A DNA stretch of 28,517 bases from CAZEJK01 sp964512045 (GTDB lineage: Bacteria > Acidobacteriota > Thermoanaerobaculia > Thermoanaerobaculales > Sulfomarinibacteraceae). The notes below the pieces were generated by a model. The model saw only the letters and a program-made list of their open reading frames with translations, made no database searches and was not told where the DNA came from. Shown here piece by piece: positions 15,115 through 23,582 of this stretch. The stretch lies in assembly GCA_964512045.1 (NCBI GenBank), contig CAZEJK010000046.1:1-28517 (forward strand), given 5' to 3'. Within the stretch, counting starts at the first letter, position 1, and each line of letters starts with the position of its first letter. A program made the translations under genes and the position numbers.

Positions 15115-16045
15115 TCAGGTCCTCTGAGAGCCCTGCGACCGGATCCTCGCGGAGCGTCCGCATGAGCGCATCGACGTCGACGATCATTCTCGGCGGCTCC
15201 GGATCGCCCGCCGCGCGTCGAAGGCGTCGTTCGCGGCGCCGCAGATCCTTGCCGAGACGGGCGGAGACAGGGGCGATCATCTCCGCCGGCTGGTAGTGCC
15301 ACGGCACGCTCGAACCGTTCTGCCGGACGAGCCGGAGACATCCCCGTTCGACCGCCCAGCTCGCTAACGCCAGGTGCAGATTGCTGGTGGCGCGCACCGC
15401 GGCATCGACCTCGAGCTGGTGTTGGAGACACACGTGCCTGTAGCCGGCCTTGTGGTACAGCGGGGCCAGGTGGAAGTGCTCCGGGACGTTGAGCACGCCG
15501 TCGCGGCCGATCCTGCGTGCCATCAGCAAGATCACGTTGTGCATGACGTAGGCCAGACCCAGTCCGGGATGCTTCTGGCCCGGTAGCTGCGGTCGCGAGC
15601 TGTCGAAGCTGGCGCGCGGGTTCTGCAAGCAGAGCCACTCCACGGCGAGGGCATCCACCGGTACCGGGTTGACTCCTTCAGCGTGTTGCGATGCGAGGTC
15701 CGTCTCGCGGATTCTGTGGAGGTGGATCTGGAGGTCGATCAGCCGGTGCTGCTCGCCGTCGCCTTCACCGTCCAGTAGCTCGAAGCGGTGGGTGAAGGGA
15801 TCGCGCTGGTGGATCACGATCTCGCGGTGTGCAAAGCCCAGCTCGTGCAGATGGTCCGCGATTCCGTACGCCTCGATGACCTTTTCCAGCCCCGCGCGGC
15901 TGTAAAAGCCAAGGAAGCGCGTCGACGTCGTCGCCTCGCCAGTGAACGCCGAGTCAGCGTCCTCGGCTACGAGCTCGTAGGTCCTGAGCTGGTCGGCGAT
16001 CCGCCTGTACTTCTTCGCGATGGCCATTTCTGGCGCCATCATACC
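15065..16045 (-). CDS. Conserved-looking protein of unknown function, 326 residues
   Basis: Not assigned to a family. The N-terminal 70 residues (KKYRRIADQLRTYELVAED) are helical; then FLGFYSRAGLEKVIEAYGI, REIVIHQRDPFTHRFELL and LIDLQIHLHRI suggest a mixed alpha/beta domain. A central block contains LAVEWLCLQNPRASFDSSRP, LPGQKHPGLGLAYVMHNVI, ARRIGRDGVLNVPEHFHLA and LYHKAGYRHV, rich in His, Asp and Glu, which looks like a binding or catalytic core. The C-terminal 60 residues are basic, then acidic helical. No signal peptide or membrane segment. Starts at 16045, 16042 or 16027 are possible; none has a strong ribosome site. The last 50 bp are antisense to trmO. Confidence 0.65.
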   Translation of the reverse strand, partial: GMMAPEMAIAKKYRRIADQLRTYELVAEDADSAFTGEATTSTRFLGFYSRAGLEKVIEAYGIADHLHELGFAHREIVIHQRDPFTHRFELLDGEGDGEQHRLIDLQIHLHRIRETDLASQHAEGVNPVPVDALAVEWLCLQNPRASFDSSRPQLPGQKHPGLGLAYVMHNVILLMARRIGRDGVLNVPEHFHLAPLYHKAGYRHVCLQHQLEVDAAVRATSNLHLALASWAVERGCLRLVRQNGSSVPWHYQPAEMIAPVSARLGKDLRRRERRLRRAAGDPEPPRMIVDVDALMRTLREDPVAGLSEDLISSALQHLDPDRSPTA

Positions 16046-16233
16046 CGAGCAGCCTGGATTGCTCGATGGACGGTCCGAGGTCCTGGTCTCCTCGGGTTTG
16101 CCTTCAGCCCCGGTGAACGGCCGTCCTTGCGGCGGGTCCGGTTCCACCCTGAGCCACCGGTCTCCGCTGGTGTCTGAGGTCTCGGGAACCCGGTTGTTTG
16201 CACCGCCAGGGCCTGCCCGCGTTCCAGCGGGGC

Positions 16234-16242
16234 TGGTATCCT
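16234..16242 (+). promoter_or_regulatory. Extended -10 promoter candidate for the MscS gene
   Basis: TGGTATCCT is an extended -10 (TGN then TATCCT). Transcription would start near 16249, leaving an 18-nt leader before the ATG at 16267. No convincing -35 is seen. The surrounding 221-bp divergent gap shows nothing else recognisable. Confidence 0.35.
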
Positions 16243-16266
16243 GTCCCACGTCGTGCTGGAGAGAAC

Positions 16267-18126
16267 ATGCTGGATGGCCGTCTCGTGGCCTGGAGGAGGG
16301 GTGCCGTGGTGCGTGCTCGCGCGTTCTGGTTGTGTTGGCTGATCATTGGACTCACGGCGACGGTGGCGCCGGCCCAGTTGGGCGGCGTGCCGGCAGAGCC
16401 ACAGGAAGAGGCGGCGGAGCCGACGCCGACGCCACAGCCGGTACCGGAGGGTTTGGAGTCGCCGCGCGCGACCATGCGCACCTTTCTGGAGGCGTTCGTC
16501 GCCGAGGAGGGCGACAAACCGAGCCTCCAGGACGCCGCCCGTTGTCTCGATCTGAGCGATCTCCCGGACGTTGTGCGCGATCGGAAAGGCGCCGAGCTGG
16601 CAGTCCAGCTGAAGGACGTCATCGATCGCATCGCGTACGTTCGGTTCGAGGCGATTCCGGAGGAGCCGCCGGGTGATCGCTACGTCTGGTACCAGGATCC
16701 TTCGGCCGGTCCGGTGGCGCTGGCGCAGGGAGACGATGGTGGTTGGAGGTTCTCAACGGACACTCTGGAGTCTCTTCCTGCCCTGCTGGCGATGGTTGAG
16801 GAGCGCGACGTGGTCGAGGGTGTGACCGAGGCGCCGCGTGACCTGACCGTCGGAGCATGGCTGCGATCGAGGATGCCGCCGAGCCTGCGCACCACAACCT
16901 TCATCCTGGCCAACTGGCAGTGGCTCGGTCTCGCTCTGGTGGTCGTCGTTGGCATGATCATCGGTCACCTGGTGACCTTCGTGACCCGGCTGGTTGCCGA
17001 CAGCTCGATCCGTCGCCGCCTGGTGCGTCTGGAGCCCGAGCAGCTGCACCCCGTGTTCCGGCCGGTGGGTCTGTTCGCCATGGGGGTGCTGTGGTGGTTT
17101 GGCGTGCAGTGGCTGGAGCTTCCAGTCGTGGTGTACGGCGTGCTGGTGATCGCCGCCCAGTTCGTGATCGCGCTGGCCGGGGTGGTGGCGATGTACCGGG
17201 CCGTGGACGTGCTGACGGCGATCCTGTGGCAGCGCGCGCAGCGCACCGAGAACCGCTTCGATGATCTTCTCGTGCCGTTCTTGGGCAAGGCGCTCAAGGT
17301 CGTGGTGGTGGTGTTCGGGCTGGTGTTCATCGCGGACACGCTGGGCGCTCCGGTCAAGACGCTGCTCGCCGGTCTCGGTATCGGCGGTCTGGCGTTCGCC
17401 CTCGCGGCAAAGGACACACTCTCCAACCTGTTCGGCTCGCTGACGGTGCTGCTCGATCGGCCGTTCAGCGTCGGGGACTGGATCGTGACCGGAGATGTCG
17501 AGGGTACGGTCGAGGTGGTCGGGTTCCGCTCGACCCGGATCCGCACCTTCTACAACTCACAGATCACGCTGCCGAACTCGAACCTGACGAACGTGGCGGT
17601 GGACAACCTCGGTGCCCGTCGCTACCGACGATGGTCCACGACCCTGAGCCTGACCTACGGTACGGCGCCGGAGAAGATCGAGGCGTTCTGCGAGGGGGTC
17701 CGGGAGCTCGTCCGCCGTCACCCGTACACACGCAAGGACTACTACCATGTGTACTTCAACGAGTTCGGTGGGTCCTCCCTGAACGTGCTGCTGTACGTGT
17801 TCTTCGATACCCCCGACTGGGCCACCGAGCTGCGCGAGCGACACAGGCTGGGGTTGGATATCCTCCGTCTCGCGCACCGACTCGGCGTCGACTTCGCGTT
17901 CCCGACCCAGACGGTGTACTGGATCCAGGGAAGCGACGAGGTCGCCGAGGGTGAGGTCGACGCGAGCTACGGCGAGCGTGTTCAGGACGCTGTGTCGCGG
18001 AGCCGAGCGGAAGCGCAGCGGTTGCTTGACGTCAGCCTTGGCGGATCGGTTCCACCGCCGGTGACCTACGAAGCGGTTCGTGCGAAAGATGACTCCACCA
18101 CAGTCGGCTCCGATTCGGGTGAGTAG
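16267..18126 (+). CDS. MscS-family mechanosensitive channel with large N-terminal domain
   Basis: About 619 residues. A signal peptide (WLCWLIIGLTATVAPAQ) precedes a Pro/Glu-rich linker (TPTPQPVPEG) and a periplasmic domain of about 140 residues (SPRATMRTFLEAFVAEEGDK, DLSDLPDVVRDRKGAEL). Membrane helices follow at about 209-240, 260-310 and 337-395. The pore helix and channel domain are clear: GLGIGGLAFALAAKDTLSNL, then LLDRPFSVGDWI, VEVVGFRSTRIRTFYN and ITLPNSNLTN, with a C-terminal alpha/beta vestibule to about 575. It releases solutes on hypo-osmotic shock. Start: ATG 16267 behind GGAGAG; GTG at 16306 or 16309 behind GGAGGAGG gives a better signal peptide and is a real alternative. The compatible-solute genes lie about 2.5 kb away, a plausible functional link. 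Confidence 0.88.
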   Translation: MLDGRLVAWRRGAVVRARAFWLCWLIIGLTATVAPAQLGGVPAEPQEEAAEPTPTPQPVPEGLESPRATMRTFLEAFVAEEGDKPSLQDAARCLDLSDLPDVVRDRKGAELAVQLKDVIDRIAYVRFEAIPEEPPGDRYVWYQDPSAGPVALAQGDDGGWRFSTDTLESLPALLAMVEERDVVEGVTEAPRDLTVGAWLRSRMPPSLRTTTFILANWQWLGLALVVVVGMIIGHLVTFVTRLVADSSIRRRLVRLEPEQLHPVFRPVGLFAMGVLWWFGVQWLELPVVVYGVLVIAAQFVIALAGVVAMYRAVDVLTAILWQRAQRTENRFDDLLVPFLGKALKVVVVVFGLVFIADTLGAPVKTLLAGLGIGGLAFALAAKDTLSNLFGSLTVLLDRPFSVGDWIVTGDVEGTVEVVGFRSTRIRTFYNSQITLPNSNLTNVAVDNLGARRYRRWSTTLSLTYGTAPEKIEAFCEGVRELVRRHPYTRKDYYHVYFNEFGGSSLNVLLYVFFDTPDWATELRERHRLGLDILRLAHRLGVDFAFPTQTVYWIQGSDEVAEGEVDASYGERVQDAVSRSRAEAQRLLDVSLGGSVPPPVTYEAVRAKDDSTTVGSDSGE

Positions 18127-18254
18127 GTCCTCTCGACGGAGCAGGGGAGTTCTGCCACCATCATCAAACGGGGGACGGGCAATGTGTGACGCACCCCGAA
18201 GGTGGATGTCCGCGGACCTTCTTCGTGGACTGCTGCCGCGCGAGAGGGTCGGCG

Positions 18255-20144
18255 ATGACACAGATGATTGACGAGTCCACTCTGGTGCCGTTTGCTCCGG
18301 GCCGGCTCGATGGCTCGCCGGTGCTGGTCCTGGCGCCGCATCCCGACGACGAGGTGTTCGGCTGTGGCGGTGCGGTGGCGCTGGCTGTCCGGTCCGGCGC
18401 GACCGTGCAGACGGTGGTCCTCACCGACGGTGCTGCCCAGGGCGAGGGCGACCGTCGCCGCACCGAGTCGATCGAGAGCGCTCGTCGGCTGGGGTGTCCA
18501 GAGCCGGTGTTTTGGGGGCTGGCGGACCGCAGTCTGGATCCGGCCAGCGACGACCTTGCCGCGCGGCTTCGCCGAACCCTGATCGAGCTCCGTCCACGCG
18601 TGGTGCTCGCTCCGTCGCCGGCGGAGGTGCATCCCGACCACCGCGCCGTTGCCCTGGCTGTCTACCGCCTGCTCCAGGCATCCAGTGATGATCCGGAGCT
18701 GGACTCTGCGGTGCAGGGGGTCCGCCTCGCGACCTGGGAGGTGTCCGGGCTGCTGCGTCCCAACCTTCTCATCGATGTGACCGACGTGTGGGATGATGTG
18801 CTGGCTGCGGCCAAGGCGCACGTCTCGCAGCTCGAGGTGCGCCCGTACGACGACGTCATGGACGCCCTGGCGCGGGCCCGTCGGCTGACGTTGCCGCCGG
18901 GGGTTCGTCGCGCCGAGGCGTTGTACGTGGTGGATCGGCGGTGGATCCGCACGCGGGCGGCGTCGGAGTGGGCGGCAGCGCAGGGCCCCAGCGCACGGCT
19001 CGAGACGGTGGCCGAGGTCGCTCCGATCGACGTGGTCGTGCGCACGCAGAACCGGCCCGAGCTGCTGCGTGATGCACTCGACTCCCTGGCGATGCAGGAC
19101 GCCCGTCCGAGCAGTGTGATCGTTGTGAACGACGGTGGCGTGCCGGTGGATACGGTGTGTGCGCCGTTTGCCGAACGTTTGTCCTTGCAGATAATCGAGC
19201 ATGTCGAGCGCCGCGGTCGCGCGTATGCGGCCCAGGCTGGCCTGGAGCGCTGCACCGCGTCGCACGTGGTGTTTCTCGATGACGACGACCGGCTGTTTGC
19301 GGAGCACCTTGCGATCCTCGGTGCAGCGGTGGGCCGCGGGGTGACGGTTCCGTACACGGACGCCATCCAGGGGGTGTGGGAGCGCATCGGCACCGGTCAG
19401 CTGCAGCCACTGGCTCGCCATCGGACGTTTCACGCCGACTTCGACACGGATCTGCTGCTCCTGGTGAACGCCATTCCACTGCTGACGGTGGCGTTGCCGT
19501 GCGAGCTCGTCCGCGAGGTGGGCGGGTTCGATCCGGAGGTGGACCAGTACGAGGACTGGGACGTGCTGCTGCGCCTCGCCGAGCGCACTCCGTTCGTCCA
19601 CCTGCCGTACATCACGAGCGAGTATCGGATCATCCGGTCGAGTGGGAGCATCTCGGCGGCGAACCCACCTGGCTCGACCGGCCAGGTTGCTGCACACCGC
19701 GCCGTGTGGGAGCGCCACAGCGTGCTCGACGCCCCCGAACGGGTCATCCGCGGGGTTCTCGCTCTCATCGCCGAGCGCGACCACCAGGCGGAGCGTGCGC
19801 GGCGGCTCGACGAGGAGCTGACCGAGGTCCGCGGCGCCTTCGACGGCGTCTCCGGAGAGCTCGGGCGGGTGCAGCAGGAGCTGGCCTCCGAGCGGCGTGA
19901 GCACGAGGATCTGTCGGCCGAGCTCGACCGAGTGCGTGCTGAGGAGGCGCGGCTGAGTCGGACCGCCAGCGAGCTGGTGGCCGAGGTGGAGCGGCTGCAT
20001 GCCGAGGAGCACGCTCGACACGCTGAGCTGCACGAGCTGAACCAGGAGGTCGAGCGCCTGCGGGGTGTCGTGGAGCAGCTGCGGGGCGTCTTCGCGGTGC
20101 GGGCTCTGCGTTTTCTTAAAAGGCTCGGAGGTCGGCGTTCGTGA
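18255..20144 (+). CDS. PIG-L deacetylase / GT2 glycosyltransferase / coiled-coil fusion
   Basis: A 629-residue three-part protein. Residues 20-250: PIG-L/LmbE zinc deacetylase, with APHPDDEVFGCGG (His29, Asp32) and the second zinc site AEVHPDHRAV (His126, Asp128, His129); the family removes acetyl from N-acetylglucosamine-type substrates. Residues about 257-490: GT2 glycosyltransferase, with VVVRTQNRPELLRDALDSL, the DXD region FLDDDDRLF (342-345), VGGFDPEVDQYEDWD and LLRLAERTPF. Residues about 505-615: Glu/Arg-rich coiled coil, then a basic end KRLGGRRS. No signal peptide, so cytoplasmic or membrane-associated. The ATG at 18255 follows GAGAGGG. It overlaps the next gene by 4 bp and probably acts with it in building a surface glycan. 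The substrate is unknown. Confidence 0.85.
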   Translation: MTQMIDESTLVPFAPGRLDGSPVLVLAPHPDDEVFGCGGAVALAVRSGATVQTVVLTDGAAQGEGDRRRTESIESARRLGCPEPVFWGLADRSLDPASDDLAARLRRTLIELRPRVVLAPSPAEVHPDHRAVALAVYRLLQASSDDPELDSAVQGVRLATWEVSGLLRPNLLIDVTDVWDDVLAAAKAHVSQLEVRPYDDVMDALARARRLTLPPGVRRAEALYVVDRRWIRTRAASEWAAAQGPSARLETVAEVAPIDVVVRTQNRPELLRDALDSLAMQDARPSSVIVVNDGGVPVDTVCAPFAERLSLQIIEHVERRGRAYAAQAGLERCTASHVVFLDDDDRLFAEHLAILGAAVGRGVTVPYTDAIQGVWERIGTGQLQPLARHRTFHADFDTDLLLLVNAIPLLTVALPCELVREVGGFDPEVDQYEDWDVLLRLAERTPFVHLPYITSEYRIIRSSGSISAANPPGSTGQVAAHRAVWERHSVLDAPERVIRGVLALIAERDHQAERARRLDEELTEVRGAFDGVSGELGRVQQELASERREHEDLSAELDRVRAEEARLSRTASELVAEVERLHAEEHARHAELHELNQEVERLRGVVEQLRGVFAVRALRFLKRLGGRRS

Positions 20145-21415
20145 GCAGGGCGTTCCTGATCTGCCCGGAGCCGGTCCGTCAGCGCACAGCTGGTGTCGGC
20201 ACGCGGTTTCTGAATCTTGCCAACGTGCTGGCGAGGGCAGACCACCGGGTCACTCTCGCTGTGCCGAACGACCCGTCAGAGGCGCCGCCACTGGTGGACG
20301 GCATCCACGTGGTGCGTGCCGAGCCGGATCGGCTCGGGGCGCAGGCGGACCGTCACGACTGGGTTCTGCTGCACGCTCACCTCGGCAACCACTACCTTGC
20401 GCAGCGGGACGATCAACCGGTCGTGGTCGACCTGTACGACCCGTTCCTGATCGAGAACCTCCACTACTACAACGAGCTGGGTGCCGAGCCGTTCGTCAAT
20501 GACCACGCCACCTGGGTGCTGCAGCTCGAGCGGGGCGATCTGTTCCTGTGCTCCTCGCCGGAGCAACGGTTGTACTACCTGGGCTGGCTGACTGCCGTGG
20601 GCCGCGTGAACCCGCTCGTGCTCGCGGATGATCCGGCCCTCGAGCGGTTGATCGTCGAGCTGCCGTTCGCAGTGTCCGAGGAGGCGCCTCCGGCGAAGCC
20701 GGAGCGGGAGCGGGTGCTCGCCGGAGTGTCCGATGACGCTCCCATTCTGTACTTCGGCGGGATCTACGACTGGTACGACCCGGTGGTCGCGGTCGAGGCG
20801 ATGCGACCAGTGCTCGAGCGGCATCCCGACGCAGTGCTGGTGTTCGTCGAGTCGCCCCACCCCGAGACGACGCCCCTGGCACGAGCTGACGATGCGCGTC
20901 GGGCGGCGGAGCGTCGCGGTTGGCTCGGGACGTCGGTTCGGTTCCTCCCGTGGCAGCCGTACGAGCGTCGCTGGGACGTTCCTTTGCTGGCGGATCTGGC
21001 GGTGGTGACCCACAGAGCGGGGCTGGAGACCGAGCTGAGCCTGCGCACCCGGTTGGTCGATTTGCTGTGGCTCGGTATGCCGGTTGTGACCACCGTTGGC
21101 GGCACGATGGCCCGCGTGGTGGAGGCGGTTGGCGCCGGGGTGGCGGTTCCGCCGGCCGATCCCGCCGCGCTCGCCGAGGCGATCCTGGATCTTCTGGCTG
21201 CTCCCGAGCGGCGGGAAACGGCGTCGGCGGCGGGCCGCGAGTGGGCTGCCGGACGGACCTGGTCGAGCGTTGCGCGCCCACTCTTGGAGTTTGCGCACGG
21301 TCCGTGGCGGGATCCTCACCGGGGCGCGTGCTCCGTGGCCGTGCGCCCACGGAGTCTGGACGAGCGGATGATGGATCGGTTGCGGCGGTGGAGGCGACGG
21401 TGGGCGACCCGGTAG
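20141..21415 (+). CDS. GT4-family (GT-B) glycosyltransferase
   Basis: A 424-residue GT-B fold enzyme. The N-terminal lobe begins RAFLICPEPVRQRTAGVGTR, with a donor/acceptor loop typical of GT4 proteins, and the C-terminal lobe has ILYFGGIYDWYDPVVAVEAM, VRFLPWQPYERR, LLADLAVVTHR and ELSLRTRLVDLLWLGMPVVT. The E-x7-E pattern of many GT4 enzymes is modified here to ETELSLRTRL. A basic tail (MMDRLRRWRRRWATR) may bind membrane phospholipid. The start GTG overlaps the previous stop codon (GTGA), and the end overlaps the next gene by 16 bp, so it is translationally coupled in a polysaccharide-type operon. Donor sugar unknown. Confidence 0.85.
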   Translation: MSRAFLICPEPVRQRTAGVGTRFLNLANVLARADHRVTLAVPNDPSEAPPLVDGIHVVRAEPDRLGAQADRHDWVLLHAHLGNHYLAQRDDQPVVVDLYDPFLIENLHYYNELGAEPFVNDHATWVLQLERGDLFLCSSPEQRLYYLGWLTAVGRVNPLVLADDPALERLIVELPFAVSEEAPPAKPERERVLAGVSDDAPILYFGGIYDWYDPVVAVEAMRPVLERHPDAVLVFVESPHPETTPLARADDARRAAERRGWLGTSVRFLPWQPYERRWDVPLLADLAVVTHRAGLETELSLRTRLVDLLWLGMPVVTTVGGTMARVVEAVGAGVAVPPADPAALAEAILDLLAAPERRETASAAGREWAAGRTWSSVARPLLEFAHGPWRDPHRGACSVAVRPRSLDERMMDRLRRWRRRWATR

Positions 21416-22656
21416 CTCGGGCCTCGGTCATTGTGGTCTCGCACGCGGGAGCGGAGCACATTTCGGACAGCCTCGACTCGCTCGTCGCGTATCGCGGCCG
21501 CAGCGATCTCGAGGTCATCGTCGTCGACAACGGCTCGGTGGACGGCACCGGTGAGCTGGTGGCGCGGTCGTACCCGTGGGTACAGGTCGTTCGGAGCGAG
21601 AACAACGTCGGCTTCGCAGGCGGCGTGCACCTGGGAGTGGACGCAGCGCGCGGTGAGGTGCTGCTCCTTCTAAACGACGACGCAGCTGCGGGCGAAGGGT
21701 GGATCGAGGCGCACCTCGAGGTGCTGGAGGGATCGGGAACGGCGGCTACCGCCGGCCGGCTGGTGAGCTGGGATGGCAGCCGGCACGACTTCCGCGAGGG
21801 CGTGATGACCTTCGATGCCCACGCGTTCCAGGTGGGGCAGGGCCGAGCGGTGGGCGAGCTGGAGCCGCTGGTACACGGAGCGCCCGTGCCGTTCGCCTGC
21901 GGTGGCAACATGGCGATCCGGCGCTCGGCGTGGCAGGAGGTTGGCGGCTTCGACCGCGATCTGTTCGCGTACTTCGAGGATGTGGAGCTCGGCTGGCGGC
22001 TGCGGGCGCTCGGTCACGAGATTGTGGCAGCTCCCGAGGCGCTGGCCCGGCACCGGGGCGCGGCCACATCTGCAGCGCTCGGCAACTACCGTCGAGGGGT
22101 GCTGTTCGAGCGCAACGCCCTGCGTGTGTTCCTGGGGTGCGCGGACGATGACCACCGGCAGGCACTGGGTCCTGCGGTTCTGGCCACATACCTCCATCGG
22201 CTGTCGGCGTTCGCCGGCGAGTCGCCGGAGCTGGCGGTGCTCGCAGCAGATCCGTTCGGGCCGCTGCCATCGCTTCCGACGAGGGCCGAGCGCTGGCGTC
22301 GGCGGCTGGCAGAGGAGGGTCCTTTCGGAGTGATCCGGCATGCGGTGGCGCGGGCGGTGCTCGGTCCGCGGGCCGGAGCCCCGGTGCTGGACGAGGGGTT
22401 GCTGCTAATGCAGCTCCGTGCGGTCCGGGGTCTGTTCGCCGGCGCCGACTCGATGACCGCTCGTCGCCGCTGGCTCGCGGACCGGCGCACCGTCAGTGAC
22501 CGGCAGCTGCTCGAGCGGTTCCCGCGCGTGGTTGTGCCCACCTACGCTGGCGATGCTCAGTGGTTTGCGTCGTCGACCTTCGCAGATCTGGTGCCGAGCG
22601 ACTGGCCGCTGGAGCACTGGAGCCTGGACGAGATTCTCGACCGGTCACTGCTGTGA
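21400..22656 (+). CDS. GT2-family glycosyltransferase, WbbL/rhamnosyltransferase-like
   Basis: A 418-residue GT-A enzyme. Signature blocks: ASVIVVSHAGAEHISDSL, VIVVDNGSVDGTGEL, ENNVGFAGGVHLG, the DXD element LLLLNDDAAAGEGW, and FACGGNMAIRRSAWQEVGGF with FAYFEDVELGWRLRALGHE. The last block (ED-x-E-L-x-W-R) is the catalytic-base region of the rhamnosyltransferase-like subgroup. The C-terminal 150 residues are helical and end in LDRSLL. GTG at 21400 has GGAGG five bases upstream; the frame extends upstream into the GT4 gene but that extension is not GT-like. The start overlaps the GT4 stop by 16 bp. The stop TGA overlaps the following ATG (TGATG). Confidence 0.86.
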   Translation: MGDPVARASVIVVSHAGAEHISDSLDSLVAYRGRSDLEVIVVDNGSVDGTGELVARSYPWVQVVRSENNVGFAGGVHLGVDAARGEVLLLLNDDAAAGEGWIEAHLEVLEGSGTAATAGRLVSWDGSRHDFREGVMTFDAHAFQVGQGRAVGELEPLVHGAPVPFACGGNMAIRRSAWQEVGGFDRDLFAYFEDVELGWRLRALGHEIVAAPEALARHRGAATSAALGNYRRGVLFERNALRVFLGCADDDHRQALGPAVLATYLHRLSAFAGESPELAVLAADPFGPLPSLPTRAERWRRRLAEEGPFGVIRHAVARAVLGPRAGAPVLDEGLLLMQLRAVRGLFAGADSMTARRRWLADRRTVSDRQLLERFPRVVVPTYAGDAQWFASSTFADLVPSDWPLEHWSLDEILDRSLL

Positions 22657-23444
22657 TGTCCTTTGCAGGCGACGTGCTGGAGGTGTTTCCGCCGGGGACA
22701 GGTGATCCGGCCGACGACCTGGCGTTCGAGGAGGTCCTGCTCGACCGAGCCGGCGAGGGCCGGCTCGCTGCGGTGGCGTGGTCGTGGCCGGGACCGGTCG
22801 TCGTGCTCGGCCATGGTCAGCCCGCGTGTGATGTCCGCCTCGACTGGTGTGTGGCCCGATCGATTCCGGTTCTGCGACGGATCACAGGTGGCACCGGTGT
22901 CGTGTATCGGAGCGATCTGGCGGTCTCGCTGGCGTTGCCAATCGATCACCCGTGGGCGCGTGGTGTGCGCCGCCTGTACGAGCGGTTTCTCGATGCGCTG
23001 TCGATCGGCCTCGGACGCTGCGGCGCCGATGTCAGTCCGCTTGCCGAGCCGGGTCGGGCGCGTCGCGATCGCTCCCCGATCTGCTTCGAGGACCAGCTTG
23101 CGGATACCTTGATTGCCAGCGGTCGCAAGGCGGTGGGCTGTGCTCAGGCGCGGCGGCGGCGGGCGGTCCTGATCCACGCTGCCGTGCTCCTTGGCCTCGA
23201 TCCAGACCTTTATGCGCAGGTGTTCGGTGTTCCGCCCGAACGCGTTGAACGCGGGCTCGGCCCGGTGGGCGCTCGCCAGTCGGCAGCGGCTGTTGGCGAC
23301 AGTGTCCTGACCGCACTCGCGGGCGCTCTTTCGGTACGTGCCGTTCCTCTTCAACGCCCGCCACTTTCGAGTGGGCTCCGCGAGCGCTGGCAGACGGAGA
23401 AGTGGAGCCCCTGGCTGAAGACGCTCCCTGTACGAGCGAAATAG
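22656..23444 (+). CDS. Lipoate-protein ligase / octanoyltransferase family protein
   Basis: A 262-residue BPL/LplA/LipB-fold protein that transfers a lipoyl or octanoyl group to lysine of lipoyl domains. Motifs: LRRITGGTGVVYRSDLAVSL (73-92) is the RRxTGGG acyl-binding loop; ICFEDQLADTLIASGRKAVG (142-161) carries a conserved lysine, Lys158, and Cys143, which sits where the LipM octanoyltransferase nucleophile lies; GCAQARRRRAVL is the GSAQxR-type block. It may therefore be a LipM-type octanoyltransferase rather than a ligase; no lipA is in the window. The C-terminal LplA accessory domain is absent. The start ATG overlaps the GT2 stop by one base, and pdhA begins 138 bp downstream; PdhC is the natural target (inference). 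Confidence 0.8.
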   Translation: MSFAGDVLEVFPPGTGDPADDLAFEEVLLDRAGEGRLAAVAWSWPGPVVVLGHGQPACDVRLDWCVARSIPVLRRITGGTGVVYRSDLAVSLALPIDHPWARGVRRLYERFLDALSIGLGRCGADVSPLAEPGRARRDRSPICFEDQLADTLIASGRKAVGCAQARRRRAVLIHAAVLLGLDPDLYAQVFGVPPERVERGLGPVGARQSAAAVGDSVLTALAGALSVRAVPLQRPPLSSGLRERWQTEKWSPWLKTLPVRAK

Positions 23445-23582
23445 CCCGTCCGGGGCGGCTGTTCATGGTGATGGCAGTGCGAGAAGTCAGAGTGGAAAGG
23501 GCAGATCTCGCCACGCTCACGTAGACGAGACCGCTGAAGCTCTCGCAGCAGACGCAGGAGCCGAGCACGAGGGGGACACTGC

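Noticed and set aside
18208..18217. GTCCGCGGAC palindrome before the PIG-L fusion gene
   Set aside because: A single 10-bp GC palindrome is unremarkable in this composition and has no second copy or promoter context.
18066..20033. 655-codon open frame antisense to the PIG-L/GT2 fusion
   Set aside because: It mirrors the G/C-rich codon pattern of the sense gene, has no family motifs and no ribosome site; the sense frame carries intact catalytic motifs.
20920..21399. Upstream extension of the third glycosyltransferase frame
   Set aside because: It lies inside the GT4 gene and translates to Gly/Arg-rich sequence; the GTG at 21400 has a good ribosome site.
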